Source: Sodiomyces alkalinus F11 (Eukaryota > Ascomycota > Sordariomycetes > Glomerellales > Plectosphaerellaceae). From it: a stretch of 64,000 nt of DNA. Where the stretch lies: positions 2,950,155 to 3,014,154 of the forward strand of contig NW_021167080.1 in the NCBI RefSeq assembly GCF_003711515.1, in the 5' to 3' direction. Of the stretch, positions 44,882 through 55,638 are shown piece by piece; the stretch's first letter is position 1; each line of letters opens with the position of its first letter. A program made the translations under genes and the position numbers. The notes below the pieces were generated by a model, which had not been told where the DNA came from, searched no databases, and saw nothing but the letters and a program-made list of their open reading frames with translations.

Positions 44882-46379
44882 GGCACCCGGTGGTGTAGGT
44901 GGTTTACCGTGATGCCGACGATGGCTCTGGCGATTCCAGGCGCGAGGAGAAGATGACGATGAAGCGAGCTTCGATGATGCCGATGGTCGTGGTGGTGGTG
45001 GTGGTGGTGGTGGTGGTGATGATTTTGGCTGGATTAACAGGAAAAGGCGCGTAAGCTGGAACCTGGCCGTGGGAGATTGCTGATCGTGATTGACGCGATG
45101 AGGCCAAAATGTGTGTTTACGACTGGTTGTCGCGTTACAATGGGTCGAGGCACAGGCGCGGGATGGGGGCGAGGGAAATGGGGATCGGGGAGAGAATTGT
45201 GCGCGCTGCGAATGAGAATGAAGAGAATCCTTAGCAGGTTGGAGTGGGAGAATTGTTGTCGGTCGCGCCAAGGTCGTTCCTTTCGTCGTGTCCATTGCGT
45301 TATGAATGTGGGTCGGCAGTGGCACCCCAGAAAGGGGGGTGGCTTCATCAGGGCTTGTTATTACCACCCCACCGCGTCTTGCCGAAACTCGTGCGCATGT
45401 GGCTGGAGGGGTCATAATACGAGAACCTGTGGCTGACGGTGTCGCTGATGGTGTGGCTGACGGTGTGACGTATCCATCTCGTGCCGGAGGTGATTCTGGG
45501 CTGTTTGTGATGTCCATTATAATTATCCCGTATATCTTCGTCCGCCCCTAAACTCTCATGGGCTTATGAACAAAGTGCATGGAAAATGAGAGGAACTGCA
45601 TATGTAGGGATCTAGGAAACAGAAGAAGAAGAAGAAGAAAAGAAAGAAAAAATAAGAAAAAAAAGAAACAAAGGAAAAAATTGGTTTAATAAACAGCCCA
45701 GAGAAGTATGTGCTTAGTATTCAAGGTCAAACTTGGGAAGCCTGAGGTGATAACAAGCAAGGCTGAAATTCTGAATCAAGCTTGAGTCTGACTTGATTGT
45801 CGACCAAGGCAAGCCTGAAGACCAAAATCTAACCAGGTAGGCACAGAAAGTCCGCCACTGCCTTGGCTATCTAGATTGGGACATTCTGCTGCCTCTTACT
45901 CTTTGTTTTAGACGTATGCCTACCGCAGTATCAATCGAGCTGTTTATCGGCACAGGTCAAAACAATCAGATAAATAGCCTGGACTGGAGTACAACAGGCA
46001 ACTGTCAAATCGCCACGTTGTTACCTTACAAACCTCCCAAAGTAGAGATGCTCTTGTGCCTTGCCTCTGCGAATATCACGAATGTCTGGAAAACCCTATA
46101 AAGAGAGAGGAGTGTCTAGGGTAGAAAATAATAAAAAATAAAAATAAAAAAAGGAATCATTATGAGAACGAAAGTTAGCTATCCAGTAAAAATAGCGATT
46201 GTCATGTCAAGACAGTACTATCCATGCATCCATACGTCCCGTTATGAAGATCGCATAGCCCGGTTTCTGGCGGTGATGGTATAGTACAGGTAGTCCGCGA
46301 TTACTATTACTGAGAGACCCACGACATGTCATCGCAATGCCGCTTGTTCCAAAACATCAATTCCAAAAGCGGTATCCAA
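44882..46379. other. Intergenic region with microsatellites
   Basis: Upstream of the zinc-cluster gene and downstream of the Csc1-like gene. The part to 45517 is an open minus-strand frame of low complexity that could be leader or extra N-terminus; it includes a (ACC)n tract at about 44984-45020 and a GTGTCGCTGATG-like repeat at about 45435-45470. An A/G-rich run lies at about 45621-45680. No separate gene is supported. Confidence 0.6.
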
Positions 46380-49271
46380 TTAGTAGTAAACCTTCTCATC
46401 CCAAATGGGAGGCCGCGCGCCCTCGGCATCCCAGATCAGCTTATTCTTCTCGTCAATGGTGCAGCCCTCGTCCGTAATGTCAATCACCTTGCTCGTCAAC
46501 GCAATCTCGTCCTTCGACACGCCCGCCGGGTCCGAGGGGATCCAGAGGAGAGGCGTCGCGCTCGTCGCCGAGGGGGGGTAGTAGGCGTCCCGCTCGACCT
46601 GCTCCGAGTACATCTGGTCGAAATCAATCGCGTCCTGGGGAACCAGCTGCCGCAGCGTGTGGTAGTCGGCATACACCCACGGCTTGAGGAACCGCGTGAT
46701 CATGTTGCCCTGCCTGTCGGACGCGCCCTGGGCCTGGCTGGGAGTAGAGCCGTTTGCCGCGCCTGCTTCCTTGGCACTCCTACTCGCATCCAGGGCAAGG
46801 GGCCGCGCAGCTTCCGCGTCGCTGCCGGCCAGCAGAAGCTCTTCTTCCACCTGAAGCGACCGGGGTAGGTTGTAGAGCAGCGGGTCGAGCACCTTAGAGA
46901 TGGTGAGGTGGAACAAGAGGGTGAATACGAGGAAAGCCACCATCAGGACGAGAGGACCAAACGCTTGCGACACGGCGAACAAGCCGACCATGCAGATTTC
47001 CGCAAGGTAAACGCCGGCAAACAGCTGCTTCAGTGCGCGAGGGTAAATCAGGCCGCGCGTGTCCACAATCGTGTCGGTGACGAACAGGATGTTGTATCGA
47101 TACGCCAGGTAAAACAGGAAAATACCGAGAGACGACCAGAAGAGCATGAGAGGCGCGATGACGGCATACACAATGCCTTGACGAAAAAGTCTGTCAGCAT
47201 AATATCGCCTCGCTTCAACCCATCTCGTGACGGTGAACAGAATGAATTGCCAACTTACTGATGACGGAAATGGTGGTGTAGATAGGCAAGACCGAGCCCC
47301 ATGAAATGGCGCTGAGCGTCGCCCACTTGTTGTACATGGCACGAGGCGTGTTCGCCAGGAACTTGTACAGCAGTTTAAATATGATAAACCCGACAACCTG
47401 GGAAACGACACCCGAGGCGATAGTCAGACCTTGCACGATGAAGTAGGAAATGTAAAAGGTAGACGCCCGAGGAAGAGCCGCCGAGAGGATGGAGAAGATC
47501 CTCCCAGGTTCCTGAGATATCTCGAGGGCGGCGCCAACGGCCGAGCCGGAGATGGTGGTGATCAGAAAAACCTGGATAAGCTGAAACCAGAAGTAGGCGC
47601 TCTGCGTGAAGAGCTCGACCCGCGACAAAGATGGCTCGCCTGCCAGCTTCGCACACAGGCGCATGACGACAGGGACAAGAGACATCAAGATGGCCAAGGC
47701 CACGGCCGGGAGCAGACCGGAGATGACGCCCATGATGACCTCCGGAACGGCATCGAGCCAGGCGAGCCAAGACAGTGACTTGAGGAACGAGACCTGACTG
47801 ATCGCGCCCACGGCGGCGGTAGGGATGGCCCAGAAGAGGATGAGAGCAGTAATGAAGGCAATGACGGCGTATCGGCGGATGACCTTCTGCCACCAGGAAA
47901 TCCTGAGCGACTTCCAGAGCACCTCGCCCGGCTGGACGCCGATGTACCGGGGGGACATGCGAAGCACTTGGTGGTGGGTGAGAACCTGGTAGGCGGCCTG
48001 GGCATCGGACTGGGTGTGAAACTCGACAAAGACGGCGCCGACCTTGGCGAAGTCCCCGGCGCGGAACTGGGCCTGAGCGGCCGCGGCTTCGGGGATGAGC
48101 CTCCGTAGCTCGTCGCGGCACCAATCGATGGTGTCGACCTTCTTGCCGTACAGGCCGAACTTGCCAAGTCGATGCGTAGGTCGCTTCTTGTTCGGAACCC
48201 ACCGCGCCGCCACCTGGCCAACCTCGGCGTTGTGGCTCGCGGGGGCGGAAGGAGCCTCGTCAGGGCCGGCGGCGCCTTTTTTCAGGGATTTAACGCGTTC
48301 CTTGTTCGCCAACTTGATGAGCTTCACCTCGGCACTCTCCAGCTTCATGGCCGTCTTGTCACGCTCCTCGACGACCTCTTCCAGCTTGCCCGTATCGCCG
48401 ACGATCCATACGTTCTTGACCGAGTTACTGAAGAGCCTGCGAATTTTCAACTCGTCGAGGTAGTCTTCGGGCACAGAGGTGAAAAGGACGGTGCGCGAGG
48501 AGATGCGATTGGCATAGACGGGGGAGAGCAGGAATGCCTGGCGGAGATTGATGTAGAAGATGCACTCGCGCAGAATCATGTACATGACAAATCCGTAAAA
48601 GAGCCAGCCGAGGAAGACGTGGGCATAGAGGCGGTTCCTGCCCTGCGGGGAGTCGACATCGACGTTGCTATAGCTCAACATGTTGAGCCCCTCCTGGGTG
48701 CCACCGCCAGTAGCATTAACGGCGAAGAGAACGGGCCACGTCAGGATGAGGCCCACGACGCAGATGGTGGCGCAGATACGCAGGTAGCGGAGGAAGAGGT
48801 ACGCGTCCAGGGACTGGTGCTGGAGTGCATGGTAATCGGGTATGTTTCGAAAGGCGCCGAACCAATTGAACAGACCGCCGGGCAAGGCGGGCGTTCGCTC
48901 CCTGTGGAGGAATGATCTCGTTAGCGAGCGGACACATCATAACGAAATGTAACGGGGGCGCAGTCGGCCAAAGAGGAAGAAGGACCAAAGACATACTGCT
49001 GCCGCAAGCTCCCAATGTAGGTCCTAGGAGCATAGAACCTGCGCTGGCTCTTTCGCAGGACGAGGAAGATGGTGAAGTAGATGCTGGCGATAATGAGGGT
49101 GGGGATCAGGGTCGACACCATAGCTAAGGAGAGCAAGAGAAAAGAAAAAGAGATTAGTTTTCCGGCGAATTGCAAAACTTCCAGGGTGGACGGCATATAG
49201 TACGAACCGGAGACGGACGAGTCCTGAGACTCAGTGTCCGCCGCCTGCTGGCGAGCTTCCAGGACACCCAT
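46380..49271 (-). CDS. Csc1/OSCA/TMEM63-type calcium-permeable channel (DUF221/RSN1 family)
   Basis: Complement of join 46380..47176, 47259..48901, 48997..49123, 49208..49271; 876 aa, phases consistent. Start ATG 49271 (MGVLEARQQAADTESQDSSV). Intron 1 (84 bp) is readable but interrupts the typical junction SSVS-AMVSTLIPTL. Order: first membrane helix (STLIPTLIIASIYFTIFLVL), the diagnostic RKSQRRFYAPRTYIGSL and ALPGGLFNWFGAF blocks, two more helices, a cytosolic domain with the RNA-recognition-like FTSVPEDYLDELKI and GAVFVEFHTQSDAQAAY, then the RSN1_7TM pore region (ISQVSFLKSLSWL, GLLPAVALAILMSLVPVVMR, AYFWFQLIQVFLITTISGS, FYISYFIVQGL), and a cytosolic tail ending IWDEKVYY. Family members are mechanically or osmotically gated cation channels or scramblases in plasma membrane or endomembranes; the specific location here is unknown. 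Confidence 0.93.
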
Positions 49272-52200
49272 TGTGGCAGCAGGTGGTGTCACTGCCTCTA
49301 TGGCTGCTCTATCACGCTCCCAACGGCGGGATCAAGTGAGTGGTATGGCCGGACAACAGTTGTGATCGAGTCGAAGACCAGGAGGGGCTGAAGCAGAAGC
49401 TCTCGCTGGCATCAAGGCAAGCGGGGACGAGTGGTGAAGGGGGTTGAAGAAAAACAGGGCTCAGGGAAAGGAAAGGAAGAAGGAAAAAAGAAGGCCGAGG
49501 AGGGAAGTAGGTAAGGTAGGTAAGGTAGGTAGGATAAGGTAAGGTAGACGGGATACTAGCAGACGCTATGTACCTAATATTATTCTCCCGTAAGGTAAGG
49601 TACGTTGTAGGTGGGTAAGGGTCGCTACTGCAGAGGTCTGGATCTATGAAGTACCATGGAACTGGTTCTGAGCGGGTCCTCTACATGTACGGAGTACAGA
49701 TAAAGTTACGGATATGTACCGGTAGATCAATTTTTATGGGGGATGCTGATCGGGTATTCATCCTGTCTCGGTACTCTGGAGGGGTTCTCATACGTAAAGG
49801 CTTGTCGTTGGGAGAAAAGGAAGGGTAGAGAGACTGGGAGGGAATACCTAGCCGCCGCGAACGATCTGACCCCAAGGTAGGTACTTTAAGGTAATAACAA
49901 ACAAACCAAGACATCGGCGACCAAAAGTGTACATATCACACCAGTGTGGGAAAACGGCGTAGGAGATCGTCGGCTGCGACACGTAATGCATGGCGGAGAA
50001 ATCGAAATTCAGGCGAAGAAGGGATAAACTACTCAGATAGTGCGCAGTAGGCGGGTGTCGCGCGACTCAAGCACTGACTGGTTAGCCAGACTCATTTAGT
50101 CGGTACCTTAGGGTCAGGCCACTGCGCCTATGTATGTGCTTTATTATTTTGATGACGGCGGAAATCACTGTCTCAGCTGGGGTGTCTCTCTTTTGTTTTT
50201 ACACTACCTACCGTCGAGTCGTTGACCAGACAAGTGACGCCACGCTGTTCCACTGGGCTTCCCCTTTCCCGTCGTCCACCATAACGCCAAAACAAACAGG
50301 GTACACGTATTGGTAAGGTACCTTATGTGATTCAGAAGTACGTGTAATTAGGTATTTCCGTGTTCGCCAGGACAAAACAGAACGCCCATCATTCTTCAAA
50401 CCAAGGAATAGGTAGACAGACGACGTCAAGTTTCAAGAGCTTGATACGAGAAAACCAGAGTCGAGGTGGTATTCTTTACGGAACCCCGCTGCACTCCACG
50501 CGCATTTAGCTGCAGAATAGGTAGGAAGCGAGCAAATGCCTGGTTACCTACCATGGCTCTCCGATGTACATGTCTTGTCTGTGTAAGGTACCTAAGGTAC
50601 ATAAGATACTCCGTATATCGATTGCATGTACCATGTACCAGGAGACGAGCAGACGATGCCTGCCCTGCTGAATCCTGCATCCATGACGTAACATGATTGG
50701 CCCATATTAGCTCCAACCTTGTCCAACGGCCCCCCACCTCCCCACCCGGTCGTTTTCTTTTTTTTATCTCCATTTCTTGCCTTTTCCCTTTCCCTATGCC
50801 TGCGCTTCAGTTTGTTCTCGACCTTCTGTGGCTGCTTATTATTCTCCCTTTTCAATGAAACTCCCCTTGGCCACCGTGATGTTTTCAGCTCGCTATAGTT
50901 AAATCACAGCAACCGCTCGCTTTGTCCGCGGTTTGGGATGCAACCATAAACGACCAGCCTCGACGATTTCGAAACGATGCGAGGGAGTACGGATGCTCTT
51001 GTTGACCGCATTTCCTCTCGTCTCACCGATGGCGGCTGATGGTGACATGTACAGAGAAACATGTAAACCGTACGATGTGCATTTCCTACGGAGTACGTCA
51101 TCGCATCTCCAAAAAAAAAAAACATGTACATACACTACTGTTATCCAGCCAGCCAGCCGCTCGGCTTTTCCGTCCCTGTTTTGCTCTACCTACCTATCTC
51201 CTGTGACCCTTCCACTTCGTCTGTCCTCACGTGTTAATTTTCATAACACAAGCAACGAGAGTGTACCAACGCACCCTTCGACCCAGCGACTCTCAAGATC
51301 ATCTTTGCTGATTCTCGACGACTCGAATCCAACACGGTACTATCTCCTGCATTCGTTTTCCTTTCCATTCCCCATAGAATGCCCCTATGTGATCTTCATT
51401 GCTGCACCCTTGGGGCGCAGTTCTCGGCGTTCTGCTCCCCATCATGCAAAATTCAGAAACAAAACTGCCAAAGTCTAAGTACAGGCTCTCCTCATTGGTC
51501 CCCGTACCTACCGTATTTTGGGTTGACAGTTGGCTGCTACCTTCCAGCTTATCATGCCCGATCTGCTTGATGGTCGAGGAAGATATCCACACGTAGGTCT
51601 CCCCAAGCGGTCAGCCCCAACCGGTGTACCGATAGTTCTCGGTCTACGTGAACGAACTGCGACGATTACGGAGTATAAGTGTACCTAGATACCGTATAAC
51701 ATTCATGTAATAGGTATCGAAGATACTGGAGATTCCTTACAACATTGATTCCTGGACGGTTAGACTCTTCCGACCATCCATGGTCTCGAATGATGTGAGG
51801 GGCTTAGAGTCGCGGACGGATACACGAACAACGGACACCATCCCTTTTTCTTTTCTTTTTTTTTTCATTTCTTTTTTCAACGTGACCCCTCTCATCCCTT
51901 TCCTCCCCAAGCCGGTCAAATGGGGGAGCAGTATCCGTATTGCAGCATATCATTTCTCTTGGGCCAAAAAACCGAGTCTCGGTTTCTGGCTGTTCCTTTG
52001 TGAGCCCATCCCGTCCTTTGTTGTCGTCAAGGCATTGCGATGGCCTCCCTACGCAGCCTCCTTTGTCCCTTCTTGTGGACTTGGCCGGAACCGTACCTGC
52101 TCCTTTGTTGGCGTGGCCGTGGGAATGGCAAGAGAATTCAAAGAGCCTAGGTATCAATAGAACATCATCGTGGTCATAAACAATGCTTTCCACCTCCTCG

Positions 52201-52369
52201 GACACTCTCACTCTCTTTTATGTTTTGCTCTTCTTCGTCAACTCTTTGATTCGTGAGTAGAGCAGCCATAACGCCAAAGTCGATACTCCTGGAACCCTCA
52301 AGCTAGAGCCTGAGAGACCCCAAGATTCAACGCATCACCAGCGTCACACCGAAGTTGCGAGGAAGAACA
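49272..52369. other. Long divergent intergenic region
   Basis: About 3.1 kb between the Csc1-like gene and the 523-aa protein gene. The GTAGGTAAGG-type tandem at about 49506-49550 and palindromes TAAGGTACCTTA (50314-50325) and TACGGAGTA-type sites (about 49688, 50612, 51090, 51669) recur. Open frames are short, T- or C-rich and overlap; none shows a domain. No gene is supported. Confidence 0.6.
49506..49600. repeat. GGTAAGGTA tandem-like repeats
   Basis: Several copies of GTAGGTAAGGTA-like units stand in tandem, followed by further AAGGTA copies to about 49600. They share the core of the dispersed GGTACC palindromes. Confidence 0.7.
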
Positions 52370-53941
52370 ATGGCTTCAAACACATTTACTCCCGTCAACG
52401 GAGCGATTCCCAAGACGCCCTATGCCGCGGAATACGTTTCACGGTACGGTCAGGTGACGGAGATGGACGCCCAGCTTCTCTCCCATCTGAACTGCAGCTA
52501 CTTCTCGACCACAGGCGTGGCCCCCACACTCCTGGCGTTGAAGAAGCACGCCCAGGCCCTCGCGATTCTCATCCGGCAGATTTCCGTCAGCACCAGCTTC
52601 GGCGAGGTCGACGGCAAGAATCACGCTGCTGGCGGCCACGCGGTGCGGCGGTTCAGGGAAAACGAGGCGTTCGACTGGCTCGACGACCTCTCGACACCAT
52701 ACCACACCGACGACGAGTGGCACCACAAGCCCCTGGTCGAGCTGATGAACCAAGTGGCGGCGCAGACGGACGTCGGGGGCGTGGCGCACCACTGCCCCCT
52801 GACCCTGAGCCGCCAGGTCGAGCAGTACCCGGGCGGCCAGAAGGTCCGGCCGTACGCCAACCACGCGGCGCTGACCATGCACGCCAACGAGTGCCTCGAG
52901 ATCCTGGACCACGAGTACAGCGCCACGGGGGGGCTCATGTCGCTGCTGCCCACGGACGCCGAGGCCGACAGGGAGGACATGGAGGCGGCGCGCAACACGC
53001 TGCTGGGCCAGTGGCTCCTGTTCAACCAGCACCTGGTGGGCCGCATGCACGAGCTGGAGCTGTCGTACGCGCAGGCGCTGGATGCGCTCAAGGGCGAAGC
53101 GGCCATCCCGCTGCAGACGCTGTCCAAGACGGCCGGCTCGGGCGGCGCCGCGGGAAGCGGACGAGGAGACAACGACAACCTCCACCTGGGACGGGAGATC
53201 GGGTATCCGCAGGACCGGTGGATTCTCTGCAATTCCGGCGATGACGTGTTCGAGCACATCCACCGCGTGCTGGACCGACAGGAAGCGCTGATCGAGCCCA
53301 AGGAGCGGATCTGGAAGCAGCGCGGCGTGATGGGGGAGCGGATGTGGCGCGAGCGGCGCGGCGGGGACGTGTACGACCGCGGGCTGGTGGCGTGGGACGC
53401 CAAGACGCGGTTCATCCGGCTCCGGGGCAAGACGCGCAGCCCCATCTTCATCCTGCCGGCGCACGGCGAGCTCCCCGGGACGGCGGAGACGGTGCGGCTG
53501 GAGGAGGCGCCCAAGGTGGTGTCGGTGGTGACGCCCACGTGGCCGGCGCGGACGTCGGACTGGGAGCGCAAGTACGTCGACAAGCTGGACAAGGCGACCA
53601 AGACGGAGATTGCCAACATGGAGCTCGCCAAGAAGAGGGACACCCTGGAGTCCAAGACGCGGCTGCTCGACGGCGAGCTGCAGAACCTGCGGTTCGCCAG
53701 GCAGATATACGAGGAATATTACGGGGCCGCAGCGACGGAAGACGGGGCCAGGGTCCTGGAGGCCCGCGCTGCCGACCTGGCGATCCGGTATAAGAAGATG
53801 CAAGATACGATGGAGAACCTTCGCAAGAAGCTGCCTGCCAAGTATCACAAGCACCTGGGTTCCATGGAGAAGGCGGCCGACGGTGGCGACCCTGCTGCCG
53901 AGACCGGCACCACCGCGCAGCCCACGGGTACCTCGACGTAG
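52370..53941 (+). CDS. Conserved-looking protein of unknown function, C-terminal coiled coil
   Basis: 523 aa, single exon; start chosen at ATG 52370 (MASNTFTPVNGAIPKTPYAA), because the five codons upstream have no ATG. The frame has strong GC-rich third-position bias throughout, so it is coding. I do not recognise a named family. The N-terminal half looks largely helical (LLALKKHAQALAILIRQ, FRENEAFDWLDDL, HANECLEILDHEY); a middle block has DRWILCNSGDDVFEHIHRVL, RIWKQRGVMGERMWRERR and SPIFILPAHGELPGTAE, which look like conserved motifs. The C-terminus is Lys/Glu-rich and heptad-like (KLDKATKTEIANMELAKKRD, RYKKMQDTMENLRKKL), probably a coiled coil, then a disordered Thr/Pro tail. There is no signal peptide or membrane helix, so it is probably cytosolic or nuclear. 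Confidence 0.8.
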   Translation: MASNTFTPVNGAIPKTPYAAEYVSRYGQVTEMDAQLLSHLNCSYFSTTGVAPTLLALKKHAQALAILIRQISVSTSFGEVDGKNHAAGGHAVRRFRENEAFDWLDDLSTPYHTDDEWHHKPLVELMNQVAAQTDVGGVAHHCPLTLSRQVEQYPGGQKVRPYANHAALTMHANECLEILDHEYSATGGLMSLLPTDAEADREDMEAARNTLLGQWLLFNQHLVGRMHELELSYAQALDALKGEAAIPLQTLSKTAGSGGAAGSGRGDNDNLHLGREIGYPQDRWILCNSGDDVFEHIHRVLDRQEALIEPKERIWKQRGVMGERMWRERRGGDVYDRGLVAWDAKTRFIRLRGKTRSPIFILPAHGELPGTAETVRLEEAPKVVSVVTPTWPARTSDWERKYVDKLDKATKTEIANMELAKKRDTLESKTRLLDGELQNLRFARQIYEEYYGAAATEDGARVLEARAADLAIRYKKMQDTMENLRKKLPAKYHKHLGSMEKAADGGDPAAETGTTAQPTGTST

Positions 53942-55638
53942 CCATCGGCTTAAGCATCTTGGGCTGTCCGTCTCCGTTAAGAAGAGGGTTGGCGCTATTG
54001 GGATTTAGGAATGTATGCACGCGTTGGTGTATTTGAGGCCTCATGCGGGATAGAATGAATTTATTGTGCTTCGTATGAGACATGTTAATTTACCGGAATA
54101 CGTTCTTGTGGATTTCTGAAAAATGGAACTTCGGCCGTTTTTTCTTTTTCTTTTTCTTTTTTTCTTCGATTCGTTTCTCAGGCTCGTCTTGAAGAAGTAC
54201 CTTACCCCCCTCCCCTCTGGCACAACGAAAGGTCATGATGACATTTCGCAACATGATGAGGAGGCATCGTTCTGCTTGTTTGCCCTTTCATCCCAATGTA
54301 CAAAGTACGGAGTACTCCGTACTGTCCAGCTCACAAGTTGTCCCCGGAGCCCCTTGGTGACCAGAAAATAAGCTGGACGAGCCACCTTCCTTTATTTGGT
54401 GCCCATTTGTTTGCTGTTGATTACTCCGTACTAGGTACTTCATACGGAGTACAACGTACGTCCTGGGAGGAGAGTCGGTGAAAACCACCTGAAGGAAAGA
54501 AATCTGAAGGAAGTGTTAGGGTGGTTACGTAACCACCCCTAGGGTGGCTACTTATTTTACTCCTCCCTGTATCTGGTAGTCTATTAGTTTTTCCTGAAAT
54601 CAACAACTTCTAGCCGACCGACCGTATCGCTCTTTTCAGAAGGAAGGACTAACTGACCGGAGGTGGGGCACGATAAGGGCCCCTGACAAGGGCTATGACC
54701 ACATGCAGCGGGGTTATAGCCATTCATAATGCTCCGATAATGCTATAGTGGGTCGTTGCTCTAACAACAGAAGGAACGGTGCTGCATCAAAACAAACGCT
54801 CCTGCTCTATCTTCCACTCAGTGGCACCGTCCTAGAAGGCACGATGGGAGGTCAAGAGGTCAAAGATGCAGGTGGGCTTGGATAGACTCGGATGGACTCG
54901 GATAGGACTCGACGGGCTTTAGTCCTACCTTCCTGCCTGCAACCATTGGCTCATCTACAAACTTGGTGGTCTCTTGATTTGGTCGAACCCTGCCTGATTC
55001 TGCTCCGTAGACACGTTCTCGACTCGTCGACTCCGTGCATTTGCATTTGCCTTGATCCCCACTTCATCTGTATGTATGTCTTGCCCTGTTGTGTTGTGCA
55101 CTTCCAAATATCTTCCACTGGTCCCTTTTTGCAGTGTCCTTTCCACTCCGTATCATACAGCCACGTTTTTCTTTTTTCTTTTCTTGTCCTGATCAGGCCG
55201 CTTCTTGGGTCTTTCGCCTCCGCTGTCTTACCTTATGATTGTCTTATCCATTCTTGAATCTCTCTAACGGAACCGACACAAGCGGCTTGCGAAGGCAGCC
55301 CCGTCATGAAGGCTTGCTGAGTCTGCGCTTTCTACATCACCAGTTACGACCTACTCGTGGTGCTGCCACCATCTTCGTTCCTTCCTCTAAGCGCCAGACC
55401 ACAAGGCTTAGGGCGGTAGAAAGATCATCCAAGCAACTACAACCACAGCGATAGCGACACAAAAGCGACGCCGACGACGACGACGACGACAACCGACTGG
55501 CGAACAAGAACCGCCGACACCGCCGCCACGACGCATCCGCAACAGGCAAACACTAAGAGCCATGTGTTGACAAATCGCCGGGCACTGCTCTTACGATCGA
55601 GGTAACCGAAGAAAGACCATCACTCGGCAGTACGCAGC
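53942..55638. other. Intergenic region with short palindromes
   Basis: About 1.7 kb. It contains the 18-nt palindrome GTACGGAGTACTCCGTAC at 54304-54321 and a perfect 20-nt palindrome at 54519-54538 (halves GGGTGGTTAC and GTAACCACCC). The last 400 bp are the probable promoter and leader of the kelch gene, with GAC-triplet repeats near 55470. No gene is supported. Confidence 0.6.

Noticed and set aside
51780..52160. 126-codon plus-strand frame
   Set aside because: Phe/Pro/Ser-rich translation from pyrimidine-rich DNA, no domain or splice support, equal open frame on the opposite strand.
52439..53854. 471-codon minus-strand frame within the 523-aa gene
   Set aside because: Composition is Arg/Leu/Val/His-rich shadow; the plus frame has the coding bias.
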